A DNA stretch of 64,000 nt, taken from contig NZ_CP126981.1 of assembly GCF_030252325.1 (NCBI RefSeq), positions 4,340,001-4,404,000 of the forward strand. The letters run 5' to 3'. The translations under genes were made by a program, and so were the position numbers. The notes under the pieces were generated by a model that saw only the letters and a program-made list of their open reading frames with translations, was not told the DNA's origin and did no database searches. This DNA comes from Candidatus Mycobacterium wuenschmannii. GTDB taxonomy: Bacteria; Actinomycetota; Actinomycetes; Mycobacteriales; Mycobacteriaceae. This document shows, in pieces, positions 19,748 through 28,733 of the stretch (position 1 is its first letter; every line of letters begins with the position of its first letter).

Positions 19748-20608
19748 GTGAGCAATGCGATTGAGCGCGTTGGCGTTATCGGCGCCGGGCAGATGGGCGC
19801 GGGCATCGCCGAGGTGTCGGCCAAGGCCGGCGCCGACGTGGTCGTCTACGAACCCACCGACGAGCTGGCCGCTGCGGGCAAGGCTCGCATCGAGTCGTCA
19901 CTCGAGCGCGCCGTCGGCAAAGGCAAGCTGTCGGCAGAGGATCGCGACGCGACGACCAACCGGCTGCGCTACACCAGCACGCTGTCCGACCTGGCCGACC
20001 GCCAGCTGACAATCGAGGCGATCGTCGAGAACGAGGCCGTCAAGGCCAAGCTGTTCGCCGAGCTGGATGAGATCGTCACCGATCCCGACGCCGTGCTCGC
20101 ATCCAACACCTCGAGCATTCCGATCATGAAAATCGCTGCGGCAACCAAGAATCCGAGCCGCGTGCTGGGTCTGCACTTCTTCAACCCGGTGCCCGTCCTG
20201 CCGCTGGTCGAGCTGATCAGCACGCTGGTCACCTCCGACGCGGCCCTCGAGCGCGTCGGGCGCTTCGCCGGCGAGGTGCTCGGCAAGAAGGTCGTGCACT
20301 GCGGCGACCGGTCCGGCTTCGTCGTCAACGCGTTGCTGGTGCCCTACCTGCTGTCGGCGATCCGGATGGTCGAGGCGGGTGTCGCGTCGATCGAGGACGT
20401 CGACACCGCGGTGGTCGCCGGGCTGTCGCACCCGATGGGCCCGCTGCGGCTGTCCGACCTGATCGGCCTGGACACCATGAAGCTGATCGCCGACGCGATG
20501 TACGACGAGCTCAAGGACGCGCACTACGCACCGCCGCCGTTGCTGCAGCGCATGGTCGAGGCCGGTCAGCTGGGCAAGAAGTCCGGCCAGGGTTTCTACA
20601 CCTACTAG
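19748..20608 (+). CDS. fadB2: 3-hydroxybutyryl-CoA dehydrogenase FadB2
   Basis: A 286-residue protein, the length I recall for FadB2 (Rv0468). It has an N-terminal NAD fold (GVIGAGQMGAGIAEV) and a C-terminal dimerisation domain with the HFFNPVPVLPLVE and SGFVVNALLVPYL segments; the catalytic His is in GLHFFNP. It interconverts 3-hydroxybutyryl-CoA and acetoacetyl-CoA in short-chain beta-oxidation. GTG 19748 is the start. It lies 25 bp after the icl terminator hairpin. Confidence 0.94.
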   Translation: MSNAIERVGVIGAGQMGAGIAEVSAKAGADVVVYEPTDELAAAGKARIESSLERAVGKGKLSAEDRDATTNRLRYTSTLSDLADRQLTIEAIVENEAVKAKLFAELDEIVTDPDAVLASNTSSIPIMKIAAATKNPSRVLGLHFFNPVPVLPLVELISTLVTSDAALERVGRFAGEVLGKKVVHCGDRSGFVVNALLVPYLLSAIRMVEAGVASIEDVDTAVVAGLSHPMGPLRLSDLIGLDTMKLIADAMYDELKDAHYAPPPLLQRMVEAGQLGKKSGQGFYTY

Positions 20609-20651
20609 CTGGTCGGGTTCGGGTTTCACCGCGGGTGGGTAAGCGAGCGCG

Positions 20652-21902
20652 ATGAGTTCTTTGACGACGGGGAATGGTTTGCCCGATGTGGTCGTCACCG
20701 CGGTCGAGATGACGACTGCGCTGGCCACCGATGCCGACGACACCTGGGCGAAGTTGCTGGCCGGGCAGAGCGGCATTCGCCAGTTGGACGCCGAGTTCGT
20801 CGATCGGTTCGACCTGCCGGTCCGCATCGGCGGGCAGCTCCGCGAAGATCTCGACCCTTACCTGACCCGGATCGAGCTGCGGCGCTACCTGTTCCTGCAG
20901 AAGATCGCCACCCAGGTCGCCCGGCGGCTGTGGGAGCGGGCCGGATCGCCGGAGGTCGACACCCGGCGCCTGATGGTCTCGGTCGGGACCGCGCTGGGCT
21001 CGACCCAGGAGTTCATCGACGTCAGCGATGACTTCCGGCGGCGCGGCATGCGGGCCATCTCCCCGGTCGGCGTGATGAAGGCGATGATCAACGCGTCCGC
21101 CGCGGCCGTCGGCCTGGAGCGCAACGCCAAGGCCGGGATTCTCACGCCGGTGTCCGCATGCGCGTCCGGCGCCGAAGCGATCGCACTGGCCTGGCGCAGC
21201 ATCGTCCTCGGCGAGGCCGACATGGCGATCTGCGGTGGCGTCGAAACCAAGATCGAGGCGGTGCCGGTCGCGGCCTTCGCCAACCAGGGTCTGCTCTCGA
21301 CCAACAACGACGACCCGGCCGGCGCCTGCCGGCCCTTCGATCAGAACCGCGACGGCTTTGTGTTCGGTGAGGCCGGCGCGCTGATGATCATCGAGACCGA
21401 AGAGCACGCAAAAGCCCGGAACGCCAACATCATCGGCCGGGTGATGGGCGTCGGTATCACCTCGGACGGCCACCAGCCGGTGCTCGCCGATCCCAGCGGC
21501 GAGCGAGCTGCGCACGCGATGGACCGGGCGATACGACTCGCCGGACTCACGCCCGGCGACATCGGCCACATCAACGCGCACGCCAACGGCACCGCGGACG
21601 GTGACCTCGCCGAAGCGCGGGCGATCGCGCGGGTGATGGGCAACCACGCGCCGGCGGTCTATGCGCCGAAGGCGGCGCTGGGGCATTCGTTCGGCGCGGT
21701 CGGCGCGGTCGAAGCGATCCTGACCGTGTTGGCCCTGCGCGACGGCGTCGTCCCCCCGACGCTGAATATGCGCGATCTCGATCCGCAGATCGACCTCGAC
21801 GTCGTTGCGGGGGAGCCCCGGAAGGCCGACTACGGGTATGCGGTGAGCAATTCCTTCGCGTTCGGCGGTTACAACGTTGCACTGGCTTTCGGGAGCAAAT
21901 GA
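20652..21902 (+). CDS. beta-ketoacyl-ACP synthase, KasA/KasB-like
   Basis: A 416-residue thiolase-fold enzyme with the full KAS I/II catalytic set: Cys170 (VSACASG), His310 (NAHANGT), Lys340 and His345 (KAALGHSFGAVGA). Numbering and sequence follow mycobacterial KasA/KasB, the FAS-II condensing enzymes that extend meromycolate chains on AcpM. As I recall, M. tuberculosis has no KAS gene between fadB2 and umaA; kasA-kasB lie in a separate operon. Here the gene is followed by two mycolic-acid methyltransferases, suggesting a role in making or adjusting a specific mycolate class. No acpM or accD lies beside it. Confidence 0.9.
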   Translation: MSSLTTGNGLPDVVVTAVEMTTALATDADDTWAKLLAGQSGIRQLDAEFVDRFDLPVRIGGQLREDLDPYLTRIELRRYLFLQKIATQVARRLWERAGSPEVDTRRLMVSVGTALGSTQEFIDVSDDFRRRGMRAISPVGVMKAMINASAAAVGLERNAKAGILTPVSACASGAEAIALAWRSIVLGEADMAICGGVETKIEAVPVAAFANQGLLSTNNDDPAGACRPFDQNRDGFVFGEAGALMIIETEEHAKARNANIIGRVMGVGITSDGHQPVLADPSGERAAHAMDRAIRLAGLTPGDIGHINAHANGTADGDLAEARAIARVMGNHAPAVYAPKAALGHSFGAVGAVEAILTVLALRDGVVPPTLNMRDLDPQIDLDVVAGEPRKADYGYAVSNSFAFGGYNVALAFGSK

Positions 21903-22028
21903 TGCGCACATTAGACTTGCGTCAGCGGCTAACGTTGCTCCGCGGGGTGTGGGGCGTAACCTCAAGCCAGTGTCGAGTCACCGGCATGGCCCCCCGCGAC
22001 TAAATCCACCAATTACAGGACAAACACG

Positions 22029-22961
22029 GTGTCAGAAACCTCCAGCTCAACGTCCACTGCCCAGTCCAAGTGGTTGTCGAAGTCTGCGTCGCAGACCCGC
22101 GGATCGGACAAGAAGGAAGTCCAGTTCCACTACGACATCTCCAACGAGTTCTTCAAGCTGTGGCAGGACCCGTCGCAGACCTACAGCTGTGCGTACTTCG
22201 AGAAGGACGACTACAACCTCGAGCAGGCGCAATTGGCGAAGGTTGACCTGTCGCTGGGCAAGCTGGGGCTCAAGCCCGGTATGACGCTGCTGGACATCGG
22301 TTGCGGGTGGGGCTCGACCATCCAGCGGGCGGTGGAGAAGTACGACGTCAACGTCATCGGCCTGACCCTGTCGGAGAACCAGAAGCAGCACATCGAGCAG
22401 AACCGGTTCCCGAACATCGACACCAGCCGCAACATGGAAGTGCGTCTGCAGCCGTGGGAAGACTTCGACGAGCCCGTCGACCGGGTGGTCTCAATCGGTG
22501 CATTCGAGCACTTCGGCTTCAACAAATACGACGACTACTTCAAAAAGACGCTGAACCTGATGCCGGACGACGGCGTCATGATGTTGCACACAATCATCAT
22601 TCCGAGTGACGCAGAGATCAAAGAGCGCAAGCTGCCGTTGACGATGTCGAAGGTGCGCTTCATCAAATTCATCATGGACGAGATCTATCCCGGTGGCCGT
22701 CTGCCATTGGCCGCACAGGTCGAGGACGCCGCGGTGAAGGCCGGCTACACGGTGACCCTGAAGCAGAAGCTGCGCCCGCACTACGCTCGCACGCTGGACA
22801 CCTGGGCCAGCAACCTGGAGTCGAAGAAGGACGAGGCCATTGAGATCACCTCTGAGGAGATCTACGAGCGCTTCTACAAGTATTTGACCGGTTGCGCCGA
22901 CTTGTTCCGCGACGGCTATACCGACGTCTGCCAATTCACCTGCGAAAAAACCCCCGCGTAG
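22029..22961 (+). CDS. mycolic-acid cyclopropane synthase / SAM methyltransferase, first copy
   Basis: A 310-residue protein of the CmaA/PcaA/MmaA family from GTG 22029. It has a Ser/Thr-rich N-terminal extension of ~30 residues, the [12 protein letters not shown] substrate motif, the SAM site [12 protein letters not shown], and [15 protein letters not shown] with the Glu and His that line the bicarbonate/cation pocket. LHTI carries the second conserved His. With all pocket residues present, cyclopropanation is possible. Which double bond it acts on cannot be read from the sequence. It lies between the KAS gene and a second methyltransferase gene. Confidence 0.88.
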   Translation: MSETSSSTSTAQSKWLSKSASQTRGSDKKEVQFHYDISNEFFKLWQDPSQTYSCAYFEKDDYNLEQAQLAKVDLSLGKLGLKPGMTLLDIGCGWGSTIQRAVEKYDVNVIGLTLSENQKQHIEQNRFPNIDTSRNMEVRLQPWEDFDEPVDRVVSIGAFEHFGFNKYDDYFKKTLNLMPDDGVMMLHTIIIPSDAEIKERKLPLTMSKVRFIKFIMDEIYPGGRLPLAAQVEDAAVKAGYTVTLKQKLRPHYARTLDTWASNLESKKDEAIEITSEEIYERFYKYLTGCADLFRDGYTDVCQFTCEKTPA

Positions 22962-23050
22962 CAGAGTTGCGAAAAGTGCGTTATACAGATCGTTCGAAAC
23001 CCCAGAACCCAACGACCTGAACGCGATTCATTGTGAAAGGCCAAACCCAG

Positions 23051-23938
23051 ATGACGGACAACGGGTCGGAGGACTCGTCGAATTTGGTGCCGGCGTATGA
23101 AGACGTCCAAGCCCATTACGACACCTCCAACGAGTTCTTCGGCCTGTTTCAGGATCCGACCCGGACCTACAGCTGCGCCTACTACGAGCGCGACGACATG
23201 TCGCTCGAAGAGGCGCAGTACGCGAAGCTCGACCTGTCGCTCGGCAAGCTCGGTCTGAAGCCCGGGATGACGCTGCTGGACGTGGGTTGCGGCTGGGCCG
23301 CGATGATGAAGCGAGCCGTCGAGAAGTACGACGTGAACGTCGTGGGGCTCACGCTGAGCAAGAACCAGCACGCGCTGGGGCAGCAGATTCTCGACGCGGT
23401 GGACTCCGACCGATCGCGCCGGGTGCTGCTGCGCGGCTGGGAAGAGTTCGACGAGCCCGTCGACCGGATCGTCAGCATCGAGGCCTTCGAGGCGTTCCCG
23501 AAGTCGCGCTACAAGGCGTTCTTCGATCTGTGCTACCGCATCATGCCCGACGACGGCCGGATGGTGTTGCAGACGATCATGGGGCACCCGCTCAAGCGCT
23601 GGCCGGAGATGGGCATTCCGATCACGATGAGCGACCTGCGCTTCATGCGCTTCATCGCCGCGGAGATCTTCCCCGGTGGCGCGGTGCCCTGCGACGAGGA
23701 CGTGTTCGACTACTCCGCCAACGCGGGCTTCAAGGTCGAGCGCCTACAGAAGATGACGCCGCACTACGTGCGCACGCTCGACACCTGGACCACCAAACTG
23801 GAAGCGTCCCGCGAGCAGGCCATCGCGGCGACCTCCGAGGAGGTCTACGACCGGTACATGCGCTACCTGATCGGTTGCTCAGATTTCTTCCAGCGCAACG
23901 TATCTGAGGTCGGTCAATTCACTCTGGTGAAGAGCTAA
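23051..23938 (+). CDS. umaA: mycolic-acid methyltransferase, UmaA-like
   Basis: A 295-residue paralogue of the preceding gene; ATG 23051 follows a GAAAGG site at 23035-23040. Its SAM site is [12 protein letters not shown]. Two signature positions differ from cyclopropane synthases: EAFEAF replaces EHFG, as in UmaA, and LQTI replaces LHTI, as in the MmaA methyltransferases. It may methylate without closing a cyclopropane ring, or act on a different substrate. Position matches Rv0469 (umaA). Its stop codon interlocks with that of the convergent prenyltransferase gene (shared CTAA). Confidence 0.82.
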   Translation: MTDNGSEDSSNLVPAYEDVQAHYDTSNEFFGLFQDPTRTYSCAYYERDDMSLEEAQYAKLDLSLGKLGLKPGMTLLDVGCGWAAMMKRAVEKYDVNVVGLTLSKNQHALGQQILDAVDSDRSRRVLLRGWEEFDEPVDRIVSIEAFEAFPKSRYKAFFDLCYRIMPDDGRMVLQTIMGHPLKRWPEMGIPITMSDLRFMRFIAAEIFPGGAVPCDEDVFDYSANAGFKVERLQKMTPHYVRTLDTWTTKLEASREQAIAATSEEVYDRYMRYLIGCSDFFQRNVSEVGQFTLVKS

Positions 23939-24957
23939 CGACCCGGAAGCCCCGGTACCAACGCTCCGATCGCCAACCCGGCGACCAGCAGCGCGCCGGC
24001 TTGGCGGACGTGTAGCCAGGCCAGCGCCGCGTACCACAGCGGCCAGACCGGGAAGTTGGCCGGCGGCTCGTCCGGCGGGGGTCGACGGAAGTACGGCCAG
24101 ACCCGGACCAGTCGCGGCAGCGCCAGCGCCACCAGCAGTGCCGGCCAGGGCATCGCCTGGACCGCCACGGCCGCGACCACCAACAGGTAGAACCCGACCA
24201 TCATGCCGAGCGTCAGGGTGCGGGCCCGCCGGTCGCCGAGCAGCACCGGCAGCGTGCGGATCCCGAGCGGCTCGTCGTAGGGGATCTTGTCGGTGTGCTT
24301 GCCCATCAGCACTGTCGTGCAGAGCAGGCCGTAGGGCAGCGACGCCAGCAGCACCGGCCAGCCGACGTGACCGACCGCCGAGTAGTAGGTGCCGCAGACC
24401 ATCAGCGGGCCCCACACCACGAACACGTCGGGTTCGCCGAGGCCGCGCTTCTTCAGACGCAGCGGTGGCGCGGTGTAGGCGAAGCTGAGCACGAACCCGG
24501 ACAGCGCGAAGGCCACCACCGGCCAGCCCCGCGCCCAGGTCAGCACGATCAGGATCGCCAGGTCGGCCAGGTTCACCGCGCCGATCGCCACCAGCAGGGT
24601 GCGACGGCTGACCAAGCCCGACAGCACCGGGTGCGGGGCGTAGAGCGCGCGCGGATAGGTGTCGCTGTCGAGCCCGGTCTGGGTGTCGTACAGGTCGTTC
24701 ATCAAGTTGTTCGCGGTGTGCGCCAACAGGATTCCGACGATCGCCAAAGTCAGCCAGCGCCAATCCAATCCGGGCTGACTCACCGCGAGCAGGGCCGCGA
24801 CCAGCCCGGCGAACAACGTCATCGGCAGCACCGCGGCGCGGGTGACCACCAGCCAGCGGGTGACGAAGTCGACCGGCCCGTCCGGTGGGGGATTGGTGGT
24901 GCGCAGGGCGTAGGCCCAGGAGCTGAACCGAGAGCGCGTCGTTGCGTTACTGGTCAT
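23935..24957 (-). CDS. UbiA-family prenyltransferase
   Basis: A 340-residue membrane protein with about nine helices and the two Asp-rich motifs of UbiA prenyltransferases: NLMNDLYDTQTGLD (NDxxDxxxD, about 105-118) and DKIPYDE. These bind Mg2+ and prenyl diphosphate. The family attaches polyprenyl chains to aromatic acceptors, as MenA does in menaquinone synthesis, but the acceptor here is unknown. Its position corresponds to Rv0471c. The start ATG 24957 lies 17 bp downstream of the madR stop, so it may be cotranscribed with that regulator. Confidence 0.85.
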   Translation of the reverse strand: MTSNATTRSRFSSWAYALRTTNPPPDGPVDFVTRWLVVTRAAVLPMTLFAGLVAALLAVSQPGLDWRWLTLAIVGILLAHTANNLMNDLYDTQTGLDSDTYPRALYAPHPVLSGLVSRRTLLVAIGAVNLADLAILIVLTWARGWPVVAFALSGFVLSFAYTAPPLRLKKRGLGEPDVFVVWGPLMVCGTYYSAVGHVGWPVLLASLPYGLLCTTVLMGKHTDKIPYDEPLGIRTLPVLLGDRRARTLTLGMMVGFYLLVVAAVAVQAMPWPALLVALALPRLVRVWPYFRRPPPDEPPANFPVWPLWYAALAWLHVRQAGALLVAGLAIGALVPGLPGR

Positions 24958-24974
24958 CTCCGCAACGTAGTCCG

Positions 24975-25676
24975 CTACTCCTGCAGCGGCGGCACAATCG
25001 GCGAGGGATGCGGCTGGCCGCGGAACTTGTCCAACGAGCCGGCGACTTCGACGATGCCGCACAGTGCGCTCCAGCTCAGCATCGTCAGGTAGTCGATCAG
25101 CTCGTCGGAGCTCATCCGCGGATCCAGTAGCCACGAGTGCGTGGCCAGCTGCACGCCGCCGACGATGTGGTACGCCCACGGTTCGACGCCGCCGATGTCC
25201 ATACCCGCGGCGCGCATCCGCCGGCGCAGCATGACCGCGAGCATCCGGGCGATGATCCGCTCGGAGTCGGCGACGACCTTGTTCTTGCCGGCCGAGTTGT
25301 TGGCCATCACGAAGCGGTACGGCTCGGGCTCGGAGGCCACCGTCTCGACGTAGACGTGGATGATCTCGCGGGTCAGGTCGAAGCCGTCCAGGTTCGACGA
25401 CAGCGCCTGTGCCATGTTCGGGATCAGCGTGGTTTGGGTGAACCGCATCATCACCGCGGTCGTCAGGTCGTTCTTGTCGACGAAGTAGCGGTAGAGCACG
25501 GTCTTGGAGACGCCGATCTCGCCGGCGATCTCGTCCATGCTGACGTACTGGCCGCGCCGACGGATCGCCTCGATCGTCCCGTCGATCAATTCGTTGCGGC
25601 GCTCAACCTTGTGTTGGTGCCATCGCCGCTTCCGGCCATCGGTTTTTACCGCTCCGGCCGCAACCTGCTGTGCCAC
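24975..25676 (-). CDS. madR: TetR-family regulator MadR
   Basis: A 233-residue regulator from GTG 25676. It has a basic N-terminus, a TetR helix-turn-helix at about residues 45-75 (SMDEIAGEIGVSKTVLYRYFVDKNDL) and a C-terminal ligand domain. Position and sequence type match Rv0472c, MadR, which binds acyl-CoA and controls the mycolate desaturase genes desA1/desA2. A perfect 15-bp palindrome at 25774-25788 lies between it and the divergent DUF445 gene and may be its own operator. Confidence 0.88.
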   Translation of the reverse strand: MAQQVAAGAVKTDGRKRRWHQHKVERRNELIDGTIEAIRRRGQYVSMDEIAGEIGVSKTVLYRYFVDKNDLTTAVMMRFTQTTLIPNMAQALSSNLDGFDLTREIIHVYVETVASEPEPYRFVMANNSAGKNKVVADSERIIARMLAVMLRRRMRAAGMDIGGVEPWAYHIVGGVQLATHSWLLDPRMSSDELIDYLTMLSWSALCGIVEVAGSLDKFRGQPHPSPIVPPLQE

Positions 25677-25773
25677 TGTTGCCGGGTCCTATCCACTCGA
25701 TCTTTTACATAGTAAGGCTTATCTCCGGCGATTTCTCGTCTGGACCTGTTACGACGGCGCGGGTGTGCAGAGT

Positions 25774-25788
25774 CGGTAACAGTTACCG
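25774..25788. promoter_or_regulatory. palindromic operator candidate between madR and DUF445 gene
   Basis: CGGTAACAGTTACCG is a perfect palindrome (7-bp arms, 1-bp centre) in the 170-bp divergent gap. Its size suits a TetR dimer. The gap holds no other gene. Confidence 0.55.
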
Positions 25789-25846
25789 CGATGAAATCGA
25801 CTCACATCGTCACCGAACAGCGACGTCAATAGCGGATGATGGTGAG

Positions 25847-27226
25847 GTGGCTGTCGGACTGAACGGGAAACCCGCGTCGGGACCCAAACACCGGGCGCGC
25901 GCGGACCTGGCTCCGCTGCCGTCGGGCGATCCGACCCGGTCGGCATCGTTCGCCGAATCGTTCGCCGGTGCCGACCCGCAAGCCGACGCGGAGCGGCATC
26001 GCGCGCTGCGCCGGATGAAGGTCGTGGCGCTGAGTTTCCTCGTCGGCGCCACCGCGATCTTCCTCGGCTGCCGATGGGCGCAGGCCGGCGGTGGCGCGCC
26101 CGCCTGGATCGGTTACCTGGGCGCGGCCGGAGAGGCCGGCATGGTCGGCGCGCTGGCGGACTGGTTCGCGGTGACCGCGCTGTTCAAGCACCCGCTGGGC
26201 ATCCCGATCCCGCACACCGCGATCATCAAGCGCAAGAAGGACCAGCTCGGCGAGGGTCTCGGCACGTTCGTGCGGGAGAACTTCCTGTCGCCAGAGGTCG
26301 TCGGAACCAAGATCCGCGATGCGCAGATCCCGAGCCGGCTGGGCAAGTGGCTGTCCGAGCAGGAGCATGCCGAGCGCGTCGCGGCCGAGTCGGCGACCGT
26401 GCTGCGGGTGCTGGTCGAACTGCTGCGCGACGACGACGTGCAACTCGTTATCGACCGGATGATCGTGCGGCGCATCGCCGAGCCGCAGTGGGGTCCGCCG
26501 GTCGGGCGAGTGCTGTCGACGCTGCTGGCGGAGAACCGGCAGGAAGCGCTGATCCAGCTGCTCGCCGACCGCGCGTTCCAGTGGTCGCTGAACGCCGGCG
26601 AGGTGATCCAGCGGGTGATCGAGCGGGATTCGCCGACCTGGTCGCCGCGCTTCATCGACCATCTGGTCGGCGACCGGATCCACCGCGAGCTGATGGACTT
26701 CACCGACAAGGTGCGCCGCAACCCCGAACACGAACTGCGCCGCTCGGCGACGCGGTTTCTATTCGAGTTCGCCGACGACCTGCAGAACGACGACGCGACC
26801 ATCGCCCGGGCGGAGGCCGTCAAGGAACAGCTGATGTCGCGCGAGGAGGTGACCAACGCCGCCGCGACGGCGTGGAAGACCCTCAAGAGATTGGTGATCG
26901 AGGGCGTCGACGATCCCTCCAGCGCGTTGCGGACGCGCATTGCCGACGCGGTGGTGCGAATCGGCGAATCGCTACGCGATGACGCGGAATTGCGCGACAA
27001 GGTCGATAACTGGATCGTGCGGGGGGCCGAGCATTTGGTCGCCCAGTATGGGGTCGAGATCACAGCGATTATTACCGAGACCATCGAGCGCTGGGACGCC
27101 GAAGAGGCCAGTCGTCGTATCGAGCTGCATGTGGGCCGTGACCTGCAGTTCATCCGGATCAACGGCACCGTGGTGGGCTCGCTGGCCGGGCTCGTCATCT
27201 ACGCCATCGCGCAGCTGCTGTTCTGA
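25847..27226 (+). CDS. DUF445 membrane protein (Rv0473-like)
   Basis: A 459-residue protein of the DUF445/YjiN family. It has a disordered N-terminus (~45 residues), a membrane helix (~60-80), a second hydrophobic segment with the conserved GYLGAAGEAGMVGALADWFAVTALFKHPLGIPIPHTAII, a long amphipathic helical middle and a C-terminal membrane helix (VVGSLAGLVIYAIAQLLF). GTG 25847 is chosen because it gives close to the 456 residues of Rv0473; a much longer frame upstream would run through the promoter palindrome. Function is unknown. Confidence 0.85.
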   Translation: MAVGLNGKPASGPKHRARADLAPLPSGDPTRSASFAESFAGADPQADAERHRALRRMKVVALSFLVGATAIFLGCRWAQAGGGAPAWIGYLGAAGEAGMVGALADWFAVTALFKHPLGIPIPHTAIIKRKKDQLGEGLGTFVRENFLSPEVVGTKIRDAQIPSRLGKWLSEQEHAERVAAESATVLRVLVELLRDDDVQLVIDRMIVRRIAEPQWGPPVGRVLSTLLAENRQEALIQLLADRAFQWSLNAGEVIQRVIERDSPTWSPRFIDHLVGDRIHRELMDFTDKVRRNPEHELRRSATRFLFEFADDLQNDDATIARAEAVKEQLMSREEVTNAAATAWKTLKRLVIEGVDDPSSALRTRIADAVVRIGESLRDDAELRDKVDNWIVRGAEHLVAQYGVEITAIITETIERWDAEEASRRIELHVGRDLQFIRINGTVVGSLAGLVIYAIAQLLF

Positions 27227-27231
27227 GCCCT

Positions 27232-27266
27232 GCTAACAGTGCTTGCAAAAGCTAGCACTCGTTAGC
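27232..27266. promoter_or_regulatory. inverted-repeat operator candidate upstream of XRE regulator
   Basis: GCTAACAGTGCT (27232-27243) pairs with AGCACTCGTTAGC (27254-27266) with one unpaired C and a 10-bp spacer. It lies 46 bp upstream of the XRE gene start, a likely autoregulatory site. Confidence 0.55.
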
Positions 27267-27312
27267 TACCGTGGGCCGCGTTCGCACCGACCAGCTGACG
27301 CGAGGAGTCACA

Positions 27313-27705
27313 GTGCCGCAGGAAGAAAACCTTGCTGCTGTGGTGACGACCGCTGCGTCGGACATCGGTAGCTTCATCAAAGCGCAGCGTGAAGCGGCCC
27401 AGGTCTCGGTGCGACAGCTGGCAGAGAAGGCCGGCGTCAGCAATCCATACCTCAGTCAGATCGAGCGTGGATTGCGCAAACCTTCGGCAGGCGTGCTCAA
27501 TCAACTCGCCAAAGCATTGCGGGTCTCCGCCGAGGTGCTTTACGTCCAGGCCGGAATGCTCGAACCCGGCCCGACGAGCGAGGTTCGCGACGCCATCGTT
27601 GCCGACGCGACGATCACCGAAGGGCAGAAGCAGGTCCTGCTGGACATCTACACGTCCTTCGTGCAGCAAAACGAGGCTGCCCGGGAGGAGACACCCCCTG
27701 CATAA
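27313..27705 (+). CDS. XRE-family regulator (Rv0474-like)
   Basis: A 130-residue Cro/CI-type regulator with its helix-turn-helix at about residues 20-75 (SVRQLAEKAGVSNPYLSQIERGLRKPS) and a short helical C-terminus. GTG 27313 has a GAGGAG site at 27302-27307; GTG 27271 would add 14 residues but has no such site. Its M. tuberculosis counterpart Rv0474 has been reported as a copper-responsive repressor. It lies just upstream of hbhA, as in other mycobacteria. Confidence 0.87.
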   Translation: MPQEENLAAVVTTAASDIGSFIKAQREAAQVSVRQLAEKAGVSNPYLSQIERGLRKPSAGVLNQLAKALRVSAEVLYVQAGMLEPGPTSEVRDAIVADATITEGQKQVLLDIYTSFVQQNEAAREETPPA

Positions 27706-27763
27706 ACCCGGATACCAGACGCAATCCCCCTGACGCACAACGAGAACGACGAGAGGAAACACC

Positions 27764-28372
27764 ATGGCTGAGAACAACCCCAACATCGACGACCTGAAGG
27801 CCCCGCTGCTTGCTGCGCTGGGTGCCGCTGACCTGGCCCTGGCCACCGTCAACGACCTGCTTGCCGAGCTGCGCGACCGCGCCGAGGAGACCCGCACCGA
27901 CACCCGCAGCCGGGTCGAGGAGAGCCGCGCTCGCCTGACCAAGCTGCAGGAGGACCTGCCCGAGCAGCTGCGCGACCTGCGCGACCGCTTCACCGCCGAC
28001 GAGCTGCGTAGCGCCGCCGAGGGCTACGTCGAGGCCGCGACCTCGCGCTACAACGAGCTGGTCGAGCGTGGCGAGGCCGCTCTGGAGCGCCTGCGCAGCC
28101 AGTCCGGTGTGGACGAGGTGTCGGCGAACGCCCAGGGTCGCATCGACCAGGCTGTCGAGCTGACCCAGGAGGCGCTGGGCACCGTGGCGTCGCAGACCCG
28201 CGCGGTCGGCGAGCGCGCCGCCAAGCTGGTCGGCATCGAGCTGCCGAAGAAGACCGAGGCCGCCGCCAAGAAGGCGCAGAAGGCTGTCGCCAAGAAGGCT
28301 CCGGCCAAGAAGGCGCCCGCCAAGAAGGCCCCGGCCAAGAAGGCTCCGGCCAAGAAGGTCACCCAGAAGTAG
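27764..28372 (+). CDS. hbhA: heparin-binding haemagglutinin HbhA
   Basis: A 202-residue protein with an N-terminal hydrophobic patch, a long coiled coil (about 30-150, rich in Glu/Arg/Leu heptads) and a C-terminal Lys/Ala/Pro tail of repeated KKAPAKK units (about 160-202). This is the defining layout of HbhA, the surface adhesin that binds heparan sulfate through its lysine repeats and is methylated there. ATG 27764 follows a GAGAGGA site. A strong hairpin at 28387-28424 ends the transcript. Its function also includes lipid-inclusion and membrane-domain organisation in mycobacteria. Confidence 0.96.
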   Translation: MAENNPNIDDLKAPLLAALGAADLALATVNDLLAELRDRAEETRTDTRSRVEESRARLTKLQEDLPEQLRDLRDRFTADELRSAAEGYVEAATSRYNELVERGEAALERLRSQSGVDEVSANAQGRIDQAVELTQEALGTVASQTRAVGERAAKLVGIELPKKTEAAAKKAQKAVAKKAPAKKAPAKKAPAKKAPAKKVTQK

Positions 28373-28386
28373 TTCCGCTCTACCAC

Positions 28387-28424
28387 TCGACTCCGAGTCG
28401 CCCGCTTGGGTGACTCGGAGTCGA
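28387..28424 (+). terminator. hbhA terminator hairpin
   Basis: TCGACTCCGAGTC (28387-28399) pairs perfectly over 13 bp with GACTCGGAGTCGA (28412-28424) around a 12-nt loop and is followed by CGTTTC. It lies 15 bp after the hbhA stop. Confidence 0.85.
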
Positions 28425-28456
28425 CGTTTCTGGCGACGCCCGCTTACGCTTACAGC

Positions 28457-28729
28457 GTGGAGCTTGTGAGCAATGTCGTTTTGATCTTTCAGGTGGCCGT
28501 GGCGATGTCGGCGCTCTACGCCTTCGTGCACGCGGCGATGCAGCGGCCGGATGCGTACACCGCCGCCGACAAGATGACCAAGCCCGTGTGGCTGCTGATC
28601 CTGGGTGCCGCGGTGCCGTTGACCATGATGCTCGATGCGCTGGGTGCGACGATCGGTGCCTGTGCGGCGGGGGTTTACATGGTCGACGTCCGTCCGAAAC
28701 TTCTTGAGATTCAAGGTAAGTCGCGATAG
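28457..28729 (+). CDS. small membrane protein (Rv0476-like)
   Basis: A 90-residue protein with two hydrophobic segments (about 5-25 and 45-80) and a conserved end, [16 protein letters not shown], as in Rv0476. GTG 28457 and GTG 28466 are both possible starts; the second gives 87 residues, the length I recall for Rv0476. The following gene starts 4 bp after its stop. Function is unknown. Confidence 0.78.
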   Translation: MELVSNVVLIFQVAVAMSALYAFVHAAMQRPDAYTAADKMTKPVWLLILGAAVPLTMMLDALGATIGACAAGVYMVDVRPKLLEIQGKSR

Positions 28730-28733
28730 TGCG

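Noticed and set aside
27232..27266. CIRCE/HrcA heat-shock element
   Set aside because: It contains AGCACTC but the arms are in the wrong order for TTAGCACTC-N9-GAGTGCTAA, and no chaperone gene follows.
28250..28372. Lysine repeat region of hbhA as a foreign insertion
   Set aside because: Lys/Ala/Pro repeats are the normal heparin-binding tail of HbhA.
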